Positions 21,455 through 32,650 of a stretch of 40,289 nucleotides of DNA are shown here, in pieces. Each line of letters opens with the position of its first letter. Position 1 is the stretch's first letter. Source of the DNA: Paraglomus occultum (taxonomy: Eukaryota; Glomeromycota; Glomeromycetes; Paraglomerales; Paraglomeraceae); NCBI GenBank assembly GCA_910592205.1, contig CAJVPJ010000143.1, positions 1 through 40,289 on the forward strand, written 5' to 3'. The position numbers were made by a program, and so were the translations under genes. The notes beneath the pieces are model-generated. The model was not told the origin of the DNA and did not search any database. It saw only the letters and a program-made list of their open reading frames with translations.

Positions 21455-23153
21455 ATGACGACTGCGATCAAGACTGCTGTTAAAGATCTCAAAGGTCGCC
21501 TTGACGATAAAGTTTGCGTTGTGACTGGTGCTGGCAGGTATGATGGCAGTTAGACGGGAATTGAGGTCATTGCATATGATTGTACATTCAATTTGAAAAA
21601 TCGTGTCAAATGATAATCATAGTGGTATAGGATATGAATCTGCTGTCCTGTTCGCATCCCAAGGAGCTAAGGTGGTATGTGCAGATATTGACCTAGCCGC
21701 CGCGCAAAAAACTGTCGAACGAATCAAAGATGTGATTGGACCGATTCACTTGAGCAAACATGCGACAGCCATTAAAGTCGATGTTTCTAAAGAGGAAGAA
21801 GTTAGGCAACTTGTTGAGAATACTGTAAAAAGTTTCGGTATGTGTTTATGGAATGAGTTACGAAATTAAAGGTTTAGAATTGTTACGTTATTAATTGAAA
21901 TTGAAAAAAAAAAACAGGCAGACTCGATGTTATCTTTAATAATGCGGGGATTATGCACCCTCATGATGAGGGAGTCAATACGGATGAGAAAGTATGGTAA
22001 GATATTAAAGTTCAATGTGTGGATTTAAAAAAAGGTTGTGTTTTAGTCGTGGTGTATATACACGTAGCCTTTCTATAATATCGTTCTACGATGAAATTTA
22101 ATTCGCATATATGAATCCGAGGCTCTGACATATTACTGCACTCATCAAACGAATAGACTTGTTGCAATTTTAGCAGGAGAATCATTCTTACAAAGATGGA
22201 TGGGATATGACAATTCGGGATTATTCGCTTATATTTTCTGTCTAGTAATGAGATCCAGCATTCTTTCTGTTACTTAACAAATTGTAAACAGGGATCTCAC
22301 TTTGAACATAAACCTCAAAGGTGTCTGGTGGGGGTGTAAATACGCTATTGAACAGTTCAAGAAGCAAGACAAGGACAAGGCAAAGAAATCTGGTGGTAGC
22401 ATCATCAACACTGCCAGCTTTGTTGGACTCGTTGGTAGCGCTACGCCATGTATAGCGTGTAAGTCTAGGAATTACACTGGTTATATGATTGTTTTTACGC
22501 TTTGTTCGATCCGTGTTCACGATTAATATTTTCATCTCACAGATACTGCATCAAAGGGAGCTGTTTTAGCACTTACGTATGTCTTTTGATTAACTGTTCT
22601 CTCTCTTTGATTGATTGAGTAATTATTAAAGAGAGACTATTCCCCAATTAGGCGCGAACTTGCAGTCACACATGCGCGGGATGGTATACGAGTCAATGCG
22701 CTATGTCCCGGACCATTGAACACGCCACTACTCCAGACCTTCCTTGATACTGAAGAAAAGAAACAGCGTCGATTAGTTCACGTACCAATAGGAAGATTTG
22801 GTGGGTGAATCGGACAGGATTATATTCTTGAGCATAGCACTAGACAGTAACGTATCGAACGTATAACCTTTGTTGTGTGGATTTCTTTTACAGGAGAGGC
22901 TATCGAACAAGCATACGCTGCATTATTCTTGGCATCAGATGAGAGCAGCTTTGTAACAGGTGTCGATTTCAAAGTTGACGGTGGACTGACTGCTGCTTAC
23001 GTGGTACGTAATATTATCGAATTTACTGGAGATACTTGTTCTCTTTTGAAATATTATATTGATCGTTCTGTCCTCCGAATATAGACTCCGGAAGGTCCGT
23101 CGGTTATTACTCCTCGTAAACCTTTCTACAAAGCTGAGAAGGAGAAGAAGTGA
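21455..23153 (+). CDS. Short-chain dehydrogenase/reductase (eight exons)
   Basis: Exons 21455-21537, 21623-21837, 21918-21996, 22292-22458, 22543-22576, 22652-22800, 22894-23003 and 23085-23153 (301 aa); all phases agree. Classical SDR motifs appear in order: the NAD(P)-binding TGAGSGIG at residues 24-31, an Asp after the second strand (CADID, D49), NNAG at 107-110, the catalytic Ser168 in NTASFVG, and YTASK with Tyr182 and Lys186. The C-terminal PGPLNTPL and VTGVDFKVDGGLT segments are typical of the 3-oxoacyl-reductase/glucose-dehydrogenase-like SDR subfamilies. Asp49 at the end of beta-2 suggests a preference for NAD(H) over NADP(H). The YTASK codons are split by intron 4. The tail EKEKK has no SKL-type peroxisomal signal, so a cytosolic enzyme is likely. 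The substrate cannot be inferred. Introns are 74-100 nt except intron 3 (295 nt). Confidence 0.93.
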
Positions 23154-24504
23154 ACTCGAGTTTGAACGCAGTTTTTGGACCGATGTTAATCGACTGTAGT
23201 TATCTATTAGTAAAGAATGTATACTTGTAACGATAGAATTGAGGTTTGAGAACGTTCATTGAGGATCCCTGATATTATTGATGACAACTGTTCCGCGGAT
23301 CGCGCGTATCTTGATAGCTTTGCAACCGAAAGAACTGTGGCTTCATTGGATGCAGAACGTGTAGACCCATGCCCCTTGACTGTTACCAAATGTCATACGC
23401 ATAATTCGCATTTTCGCATGTGGTGGTGAGAATCAAAAATGCGATTATCTGTGAAATTTCATCTGATCGATCTGACATTTTACACATCGTCGGGTTTTAT
23501 TTTACCTTATATAATCTGGGGAAAACTAGTTCTAATAATCCCTAATGCATTTACTATACGAAGAGGTTGTTAGATTTGGCTCTGTCGCAAGTTCCCATCA
23601 CCGTTTAGACGTTCTCACTGCGTTTTAACTGTCGCTATATAGCATTGATTCTTGTAAACTGTCTTCCACGTTTTTTCCTGAATTGAGCTATGTTATCTCT
23701 TAAATTTAATTCCTCTTGAAGATTGACTTTTTCAGAAACCCTGTTTATGCCGGGCGGGTTAGCACAGCTCTTTGTGTCCGGTGTAATGAAATCCGTATAT
23801 ATGGTGTAAATGCTTATATTGGAAACGAAAATGATGCACAAGAATCAGTCCGGTATAGAGAGATTCCAGACTAACATCGCCAGTAAACACAGGTTTCATT
23901 GTATTAAGAGGATTATCAATTGCAGTCATACATTCGCGACGGAGGACAACTTTAGGGTCTCCAACCTTAAAGGGTTATCTTTTACCATACTGGATTATTT
24001 ATAGCTGATAGATGTTCTAAATGCAATGTTCTCACACAATAATTTAGGTTTTCCGGTCACGTTTAGGCGTACGGCACTGATAGAGTTTAATTTAACATTA
24101 ATAATGTTAATTGTGATTATTGTTATCAAGAGACAATTGATATTATTAAGATTCTAGGTAACAGTTTCTGATTTCCTATTCGACAAGTGTCAAACCCTTT
24201 AAGATGTGCCTGTATTATATCGTCGATTTCAAGGATATATGCAGGGATGACCATGTTTATGTCTTTTTTTTTGAAAGTCTGGGATTTCGTTGCCGTAATT
24301 TCAGAACTAAGTCGGTTGTCAAATACAGTGCTAAGACATTATACAATTTTATTTAAGCATTGCAATTTTATGAATTTGTACAAAGAGTTTTTTTATACAC
24401 TTTCAGAACAATAGTAAAATAATAAACACATATTAACCAGATATATTTTTTTAAACAAAACTCGAGTCTTACTATTCATGTTGAGTGATTATTATAATTT
24501 TGTG
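23154..24504. other. Convergent 3' intergenic region
   Basis: Lies between the 3' ends of the SDR and SCAP genes. No gene is supported; frames at 23207-23389, 23635-23841 (-), 23810-24004 and 24187-24414 (+) lack any recognisable feature. On the minus strand an AATAAA at about 24348-24353 may serve SCAP polyadenylation. Confidence 0.45.
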
Positions 24505-27500
24505 TTACCAACTTCCATCATTACTAGCATCTTCATACCAAACAACTTTAACGAAATTACCATAAGCTATACAAACACCATTCTCTCCGATTTTCACCAG
24601 TTGTCGAATATACGCAAATGGCAACAGTTCGTTCAACTTTTCTTCTTCTTCGTTATAGCCTGCGGAATACGCCTTGGCAAGAATGTCTGGACGACGAATG
24701 CGCGTTTTCTGACGATAGTCGAATACTTGTCCTTCTTCATGGGCATGAGAATTGTGATCACTATCATGATGATCTTGTGAGTGATGATGCTCGTCGTCAT
24801 GAGAGTTGTGATGTTCATCGTCATGAGAGTGAGAATGGCCTAAAGAAGGCATGACGGATGATGACACTCCATTCTGACTTTTTACATTGTTCATAGATAT
24901 CACTCGCCGCCTCCTAACAAACCCAGACATTTCTCCGGGTTTCACCTGCATCCTTTTTTTAGTCGCTTCTTTTTTCCTCCGTATATCCTCAATCAACAAA
25001 TCCTTCTCATCCACTAGACTTACGGTCCTCACCGTCAAGTCATCACCTTCATCATTCTCCAGACAATCCTGCTCACAAGTCTTCAAATCCTTCATCCACA
25101 CTTCCCACTCGCCTTCAATGCCGTGAGATTTTCGCGTAGCTGAGGTGGAAAGGATTCTTTTGATGCGTCGGACACCCACTATATTACCGCGAAGTAAGAC
25201 TATGGAACAACCGCCGGGTTGGCTGACACGACCGATTAATTTGGTACGGTAAGAAGCAACGCCATCCGAACGATCTACCGCTTGTTTAGCCTTTATTCGA
25301 TAATGATTAGTATGTCCTTTTGTATATGATTGCTTCTGGGTAGCTATCTGTTTATTGCTTTGCCTATTGATATGTTCAGAGCCATTGGCGATGACAGTCT
25401 CTTCATTCACCTGCAATGCCATGCATGCGCAATCCATGGAATCTCTGACAAGTTTGTAAAAATTTACTTTCTCATCCAAGGAACTAGTTGTTATCCAAAA
25501 CTCCCCAGAGTCTGTTCTTCCACATAGACACTTCTCTCCTTGTAAGAGATGAATAATAATGGATTTAATAGCACCCTGATGAAACATATCTTCACTGTTG
25601 AAAGTCTCTTCTTCGTCCTCTTCCTCTCCTTCCCCTCCTTCCTCTCCCGACTCATCCTCCTCATAATCATCGCTTGTTTCTTCGTCTTCGCTTTCATGAG
25701 TATTTTCATCAAGGTTATCAGACACTGTCTGCGTCTGCTGGGAATGCAGACTTCGTATTCTTTGCTGCTGCACAATTAACTGCTCACGCTGTCGTTGTAG
25801 ATGTGAGGCATATTGATGTAATTTTTGAACAGTTTCTGGTGGTTGATCTTGTCCCTGCGATTGCAAATTCAGCAGTTTTTGCACTTTTAATTGTTGTTGT
25901 TGGAGTTGTAACAATTGTTTCTGATGATGAAGATATAGCTGTTGTAGTTTTTGTAGTTGTTGTTGTAGTTTGTTTTGTTGTTGTTTTTGTCGTTGCTGTT
26001 TTCGTTTTTGCTTTTGTTCCAGTTTTCGTTGTCGTCGCTGTTGTTGAGCAGCTTTATGCTGTGTTAATTGAGGTTGCAGTTGGTCCCCTGCTAATTTTTG
26101 CTGCTTTTTCTGTTCTTCACGCTCTCTCATTTTTTGTTGTTTGATCAGAGTACCTTGACTTAACGTGGCTATTGGGTTACCAGAAAAGTAATCATAAACT
26201 TTTACTTCACCGTCTGCAGCACCAGTGACCACAACACCGTAACATGACGTCTCGGTCTTGGCAATTTTTGTAGCAATACACGTTATAGCGTTGTTATGTT
26301 GTCCAACTAGGGTATAAAGAGGCTTCCATAGACTTGTGGGTTCGACGTCAGCAATTTCATCTGACTCATCATTTTCGGCGTCATTTCTCCTCAACCAACA
26401 TCTTACGGAACCATCTCTTGCACCAGTGAATAGTCTCAAACCTTGGAAATTGTCAACGGATTCACTAATACAAAAACAGCTTATACCACTTTTCTGATTT
26501 GTAGCAATGGTATATATTAACTTGCCAAATTCTAAATCCCACTCGCGAACAAACCCATCCCTATAAGCGGCAAGTAACACGGTCTGCGGATTGGCCGCCT
26601 TGGATTTTTTCTCATACTGTGATGACATTGTTGGAGAGTCAACAGCGTTAGGTTGTGTGGTTACAAATTGCAAGCATGTAACTCTTCCTTTAGATAATCG
26701 ATTATTCGTGTCAGCAGGTACGACAGACTCGACATCATCCATAGGATCTTTCAAAATGTGCATGGCTTGGCCAGTTTGTATATCCCATACCCTCACTACT
26801 CCATCTTCGAATCCAGCAGCGGCCAACTCTACGGTCTCATCCGTACATAGAGCTCTCACAGGCCATGCGATGCATTGTTTCATTCCTTTCGTAGCGCCAC
26901 ATTTGCATGATTCGCACCTACGCAGGTAGCGCTCGAGTTTCATAGACAGGCTACCATGGTGTCCTTCCCACGACGTAACGCGTTTGTCTGTACTGGCAGA
27001 GATAATTATTCCATTGGATCTAGCACAGAGAAGGTCCACGTCAGCAGCATGTCTGCCACGCAGAGTGACAATACGTGGAGTGGTGTGTCGGAGGTCTGGC
27101 AGGTCATTCATAGACGAAGTCTTCCTTATATTACGCGCATTGTCCGGTCCGTCGTCGCTGCTTGTAGACAGAAGGAAAGACACAAGGTATGATATACCTA
27201 TCGTGATACCAGCCGCAGGTGCTATGATATACTTGACAAGAGTGACTATGCTCTTCAATATGTGTCTGAATACTTGTTGAGATCGGGTAACAACATCTAA
27301 TGTCCAAGCATTTAGTGGGCCATTATCGTTTACTGCGTCTTTGTTTCGTCCATGAATCGTGACGTATTTTGTTCTTAACTCGAAACACTGGTTGGTTCTA
27401 TTCGGATTAACTGCTTGCCAGAAGCTGTCTGCCATATCTGTAGCGGCAGTTTCGTAGAATTTGTTGTTAATTACCGGTATTTCGTTAGTGAAGATATTAT

Positions 27501-29505
27501 CATATGATAAATTTGTGGGGGACTCAGGATGTGGGTAGGATCTAGCAAGGATTCTAATTGCGAGAATTACCTGCGAAAATTCAATTGTAAAGTGAATATG
27601 GCATGCACAACAAACGTGTTGTTATGAATTAAATCCGAACGTACCGTAATTAGACCTACAGTTCGCCCCTTTTTGAACATTCGTGAAGTTGACTCCCGAA
27701 GATTTCTAATAGAAGTGACTTCCTCGTAATGCGGTTGACGTTTATACAAGTCAGCCATCTAAAACATGATAAATTTGTTAACATGTTAATCTCATTCCTT
27801 TTTTTTTTGTTTCCTTTTGAGCAACATTGATACATATTGGCAGATTTGTACCTCCAATCTTTTTATATCAATAGATAATGTGGCGACAAAAAACGTCATT
27901 TGTAGTATATAGTCAATCACCACAGAAATCGAAGTGAAGAGACAAAATTCTTGAACTGAATCAATACTTATCGCCGCACATATTAGCAAAACGATCAGTT
28001 CAACGCAAAGTCTCTTTGTCATCGAGGGTCCAACGGCGCCAATACCTAATTAATACGTCGCTTAGTGCAATTCATTATTGATAATAATATCATTGATCTT
28101 TCTCCTTACGCATGATTCACCTGCAGCTACACGTTCGGTCACTGGTAATTGCATTGAAGTTGATGTAACCGCATTGGTCAGTTGAAAAATATTATCCACG
28201 CCAACAATCATGATCATGAACGGTAATATCTCCCTATAAATATTATGAACTTGTTAATTGATTGCTTATCACAACAGCATCATACAACATCAATACAATA
28301 TTTTATGTGTTCGCTCACCAAGGCAATATTGTCAATTTAAATCCCAACAGAGAACATATGCTCAGAGCGACCGTGAGAGAGGCGAACACTTGGGCTAAAG
28401 CAGCAAATCCAAGACCAAATTTAGATTTGACCAAATTAAGCCTGCCCAATGAGAGCGAAACGTAGAGAAAGCCAACCAGATATCCAAGAAAAAGAAGAAT
28501 ATACTCGGCCTTATGATCACGCGGGCGATTGTTAAACTGGTTATATTGACACGAATAAAGCATTTCAACGAAGATGAGGATAAAATACGATATTTGAATT
28601 AGCATCACCGATTATTCTTTCCTTCTTAAATACAGATTCTGCTTTTCTGTTTAATATTTTCTTACCTGCAAATATAAATGTTTTGATTCACCTTCAACAC
28701 GCAAATCCACACTATCAATCAACGTTCCCCCGCCAACTTGACATATATCACCATTTTTTGTCACCTGTTCCCATATCTTTTCCCACAAATCTATTGCTGT
28801 GGCTTTCAAAAAATACGTCAAGATGATGCTTTTAGCGCCCTTTATCTTGGTACTTTTTGTATATACAATATCGCCAAACACCGATGTCAACGGCATTCTA
28901 ATGCCATGCAATGATACCTCGTCAGCATTTTGCAGAGTTTTTATAATGTTAATGTCTGAAAGTAATGTCTGTTCGTTGTTGTCCCAGAAACTGAGGGGTG
29001 ATTGGATTAAACATTCATTACCGCCAAACGGCTTGTAGCATAGGTCTTTAAGTTTATAAGGCCTTATGTCAGCCGTGAGCTGGTTAGATTGAGAGTTTGT
29101 TGGATTTATAATTTCTGCACTTGCAATCTTGTCCATCAATCTTATAGACCACAGCAACAGCTCTTTCTCAAGAACGCCATAAGCTCCATTTTTTGCTGCA
29201 TCGGTAGTGTTAATCACTATCTGTTCAACATATATAAAAGGCTGGGTCGCCGAGCACTTTTCTCTGAATAATTCTTCTGTAACTTCTCTTCGCGCCGATT
29301 GCAGTTCCCAGAAAAGTGGTTCAACAGCATTCTTTGGTGTTAGATAGTATGTTTCCAAGGCAGGATAACACATGAGGAAGACGACACATGTCGCAAGTAT
29401 TATTGTAGCCACTTGATGAGAAGCACAAAACTTGCCGCAGCGACAGAAGTAGTTAGCGATGGAATCTCCTATAGCGAATATTCTTTTGAGTGATTTGGCA
29501 GGCAT
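24505..29505 (-). CDS. SCAP: SCAP/Scp1-type sterol-sensing SREBP escort protein (seven exons)
   Basis: Exons 29505-28666, 28536-28319, 28233-28121, 28045-27852, 27758-27645 and 27570-24505, that is six splice-joined coding blocks by my model (1514 aa); introns 129, 85, 75, 93 and 74 nt. SCAP escorts SREBP from ER to Golgi when sterol is low. N-terminal TM helix (about 33-52), a long luminal loop to 280, and a sterol-sensing domain (about 290-455) with NLVKSKFGLGFA, PWEILPFMIMIVGVDNIFQL and VQEFCLF. LEMADL at 454-459 corresponds to the vertebrate COPII signal MELADL (447-452), and D450 to D443; Y305 and L322 match the remembered Y298 and L315 positions with the same offset of seven. The C-terminal WD repeats include GFEDGVVRVWDIQTGQ, AAYRDGFVREWDLEFGK and GAADGEVKVYDYFSGN. 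Inserted within the WD region are a Gln-rich coiled coil (about 967-1107) and an acidic tract (about 1110-1154); a His/Asp-rich run lies at about 1403-1438. No SREBP gene is in the window. My count of exons is six; the summary's seven should be read as six. Confidence 0.93.
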
Positions 29506-29582
29506 GGTATTTTATAAAGTTTTATGACTACTGGCGATGGTTGTTTGTGTTGAGACTTTTTCTAATTAATGGGAGAAACCAA

Positions 29583-29590
29583 TATATATA
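29583..29590 (-). promoter_or_regulatory. Possible TATA box of the SCAP gene
   Basis: A TATATATA run lies about 80 nt upstream of the SCAP start codon, in an otherwise AT-rich promoter. Confidence 0.35.
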
Positions 29591-30390
29591 CTTGTTGTAT
29601 GATAAATAATCGTGATATCGCAATATTATTAGCATTAAACGAATATTCGACTATTTCATCGTGAACGACATTTAGTCAAAGGTGAGTGGATAAAGATACG
29701 TTTTCCTTGCGGGAAAGCAGATAAATGCACGTAAATGGTACAGTGGCTTGCCCTGTACCAGAAAAAAACGCCCCCCACGATCTGCTTGTACGACGTTATC
29801 ACGTTCTAACTTTGTTTTCAAATGAGATGTCGCAACAATATCTTTCCAGGTATTTATGTAATGCATACCGGTTTTATTAAATTTTAGTTAATTTGACGCA
29901 AGCTTGCACCAACTTCTTGCATCTGTTGGCTTGAAAACTACACAAACGATGAGTTATTAAGCATTCTAGAACTATTAGAACAGTAATCGCGTAAACTGTT
30001 TCATTATGCTATACATCACTTTCCTCAAAGTATTATATCATGCCACCGTTTTTGGTACCTTAAATGGGTTGTACAATGAGAGGACAAGATATCGCCATCT
30101 TTCCGATACGAAACATTCCCACAGCATGTTACATTACCAACCGAATTACTCAGCACATATTGAACTTAATTTAATAAAAAAGCCATTATAATTTATATTT
30201 ATTTATTGTGCGTCACGAACCTATATGAGAGAGAGCTCTTGTATTTTGTTTGCGCCTTTATGAAAATCGTCTCTTGTCACGTAACCGCTGTCCCGAGTTC
30301 TAATTGATACATGATGTTGATTGGTTAAAAAATTTTTTTTATGATCGACTTTATGATTGGCCCTTATGGTAATAACCTTCCTATTAAGTT

Positions 30391-30472
30391 ATGCATATAC
30401 GTATATAGCTAATGGGCTTTATTGTAGTCTTCATGCAGATACGTATATAGCTAATGGGCTTATTTGTAATCT
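30391..30472. repeat. 42-bp-period direct duplication
   Basis: The segment beginning ATGCATATACGTATATAGCT at 30391 is repeated at 30433 with a few changes; TACGTATATAGCTAATGGGC is identical in both copies. Two copies only. Confidence 0.8.
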
Positions 30473-31683
30473 GATAGATTGTGCACAATAATGTTATCTT
30501 AAGTGAATAGTAAAAACCCCACAGTCCTGTGCATTGGTCACAACAGGCGATTGGATAAAGGTTTTCTGCCAGTAAATATCTTTGTCATGATTAACATGCC
30601 ACTTCAATTTTATGCATTAACATAGGGTTTCTCATCATGTCATGCGATTCTGCTCTTCGCTGTTGTTTATTATAACTACATCCACTGCTGTCTTAATTGT
30701 GATATTATTTAAGAAACTTTTGTTCATAAGTCTCTTTACGATATGTCAGTTAGTTGCGAACGCAATCTTTCTTTTGTTACAGTTGAGAGCATAGCAAGTT
30801 TAGGTGTTGAGTATCAAAAATTCTAGTCGCATAATCTGCAACAATATATGGGAAGACACAAAGTTTAAGTCACGTGATGTGACATACTGTAGACTTGTTC
30901 AGTAGTCTGCGATCACCGCATACAAAATGCTATCAATTTTTAGCTATTTTGCGCTATAAACTTTTGATGTACATTCATATGTAAACTTTGAGTCTGCTTA
31001 TACATGACCTTATTCTACGGAAATACGACAACTTAAGTTCGTAACCCAGACGTTAAACATATTCATAAACGTTATGTTACAACACACCATACAAATTAAT
31101 TATAATGAAAAGTTGGGCATAAGCCAAGAACTCCACCATAGCAGGAGTTTCCATAATGATATGTATGATCTATTATATTGTGACAAAAAAAATTTTTATA
31201 ACGCGATTCCATTGTAACGTCATTTATTATAGCTGTACATAGTATTTAGTTCCAAAATTTTAAAATATTACTCTGTTATCTGCCGAAAAATAAATTTATA
31301 TTTATTATGTAAAAATATGGCAAAATTTAGTAATCCATACATTTGGATAGCGTTTGTGCAAAATTGTAAAGTAAAAATTTTTTACTAATACGTTGCGTAC
31401 CCTTTAGCATATTGAACTGCTTTGGTTCTACTATTCATGCTTAAAATAGGGTTTTGAAACACAATGTCCGACTTTTCCATTCTTCTTGAAGACGCGCAGC
31501 CGATTTACGATTTTCTCTCAGATTTTGTAGTAAGTTCCTTATTCTAATTTTGTCATTCAAGCTCATCCTGTGACTGTTCAATGGGAACTTTGTCCAGGCC
31601 ATTTCATTAACTTATATCTGTACTATTAAAAAATTTTATTGTCCAGTTTGCTTGCATATAATGCGTGTGTCACGTCTGAGTTC

Positions 31684-31763
31684 GGGGCCTGTCTCAGTGT
31701 CACACTCAGTTCTGAACCCAGACACTCGGTCCGGAACTCAGTCCAGAACTGAGACAGGTCCCC
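31684..31763. repeat. Imperfect palindrome with GGGGCCTGTCTCAGT arms
   Basis: GGGGCCTGTCTCAGT at 31684-31698 is complemented by ACTGAGACAGGTCCCC at 31748-31763, with one inserted base. The spacer contains more partly self-complementary variants of CAGTTCTGAAC and GGTCCGGAAC. It resembles the core of a foldback element, but no flanking duplication was identified. Confidence 0.55.
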
Positions 31764-31957
31764 AATCAACGCTACGCTCATACAATACATATTTGAGTAT
31801 ACAGACATGCCTGAGCAATCGAGTATTGCTTACTATCTGACGGTTGCGGTAAGTGCATGACCCCTCAAATGGTCGACTTGTCAAAATCACGTAATTGATA
31901 TACATTTAATTAAACCATTTATTATCGTAGATCACTGAATACAGTTAACCCCGGGTA

Positions 31958-32495
31958 CAGTCATACCTCAGTTATATTCCCTCGGTAAATTGCCTTACTA
32001 TATGTCAACCGTGTTACATAAATATTATGTTATTTGAATTTCTGTCTATAGTTAATGTATCCTTTGTTGGTTAGTGCATTAATGCTGTGCACTATATATT
32101 CTGGCATGTTTACTGAATATGACACATCTCTCATATCTCAGAATTAGTTTTTCGCTGCCAAAAAGGACAATACTTTTCAATTAGCATTGTTGTGAATAAG
32201 ACGTCTCGATTTTAATATAAAAGGAGGCATTTCCGCGGTTTAGTATTTACGAGCGTCAAACGTCATTAACAGAGTATATTAACCAATAAATTTCGTGTAC
32301 TACCAAAAAAAAATGCGTTATACTATTTACCATATTCAGTTACAGATATATACTGTATATCGATATCCCCAGAAAGTTTCCGTCCCAAAGTGAGGATATG
32401 AACGTTGGATGACCGTATGTATATACCGTTATAACTAAGAGGTCGGGAACATAAGGCAAAAATTCCAAGAAATTCGGTATAACGAGGTTCGACTG
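31958..32495. mobile_element. Non-autonomous pogo/Tigger-like DNA element (538 bp)
   Basis: The left end CAGTCATACCTCAGTTATA and the right end, which on the opposite strand reads CAGTCGAACCTCGTTATA, form imperfect terminal inverted repeats. Both are flanked directly by TA, the target duplication of Tc1/mariner and pogo elements, and the CAGT..ACCTCGTTATA pattern is typical of pogo/Tigger termini. No transposase is encoded; the minus-strand frame crossing the right end has no transposase motif. It is probably a MITE or deletion derivative mobilised in trans. Confidence 0.6.
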
Positions 32496-32505
32496 TAATA
32501 ATGAA

Positions 32506-32650
32506 GTCGACCCTCTTTATAGTCGGGCAACTTTCGTTGAAAATGTGCTTGTAAGAAGTTGTGATTGTATAGAGGGTCCAAACATGGTGTGCAAATAAAG
32601 AGGTTTTATATGATGTGCCTATAGAGGGGGTGACTATAAAGAGGGATGAC
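32506..32650. mobile_element. Small MITE with 19-bp terminal inverted repeats
   Basis: GTCGACCCTCTTTATAGTC at 32506-32524 is complemented by GACTATAAAGAGGGATGAC at 32632-32650, 17 of 19 positions matching. The element, about 145 bp, begins 10 bp beyond the right end of the 538-bp pogo-like element. Internal copies of a TATAGAGGG motif occur at 32569 and 32621. Non-coding. Confidence 0.6.

Noticed and set aside
25674-26144. 156-codon plus-strand open frame rich in Val and Phe
   Set aside because: It is the antisense of the Gln-rich coding region of SCAP; the repeated CAA/CAG codons create the open frame on the other strand.
28537-28608. First considered as coding sequence of SCAP exon 2
   Set aside because: An in-frame stop just upstream without an AG acceptor rules out joining there; the acceptor at 28537 gives phase 0 and the expected SCAP sequence.
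24505-29505. Seven-exon count for SCAP given in passing in the summary
   Set aside because: Recounting the listed blocks gives six exons and five introns; the coordinates in the feature entry are the ones to use.
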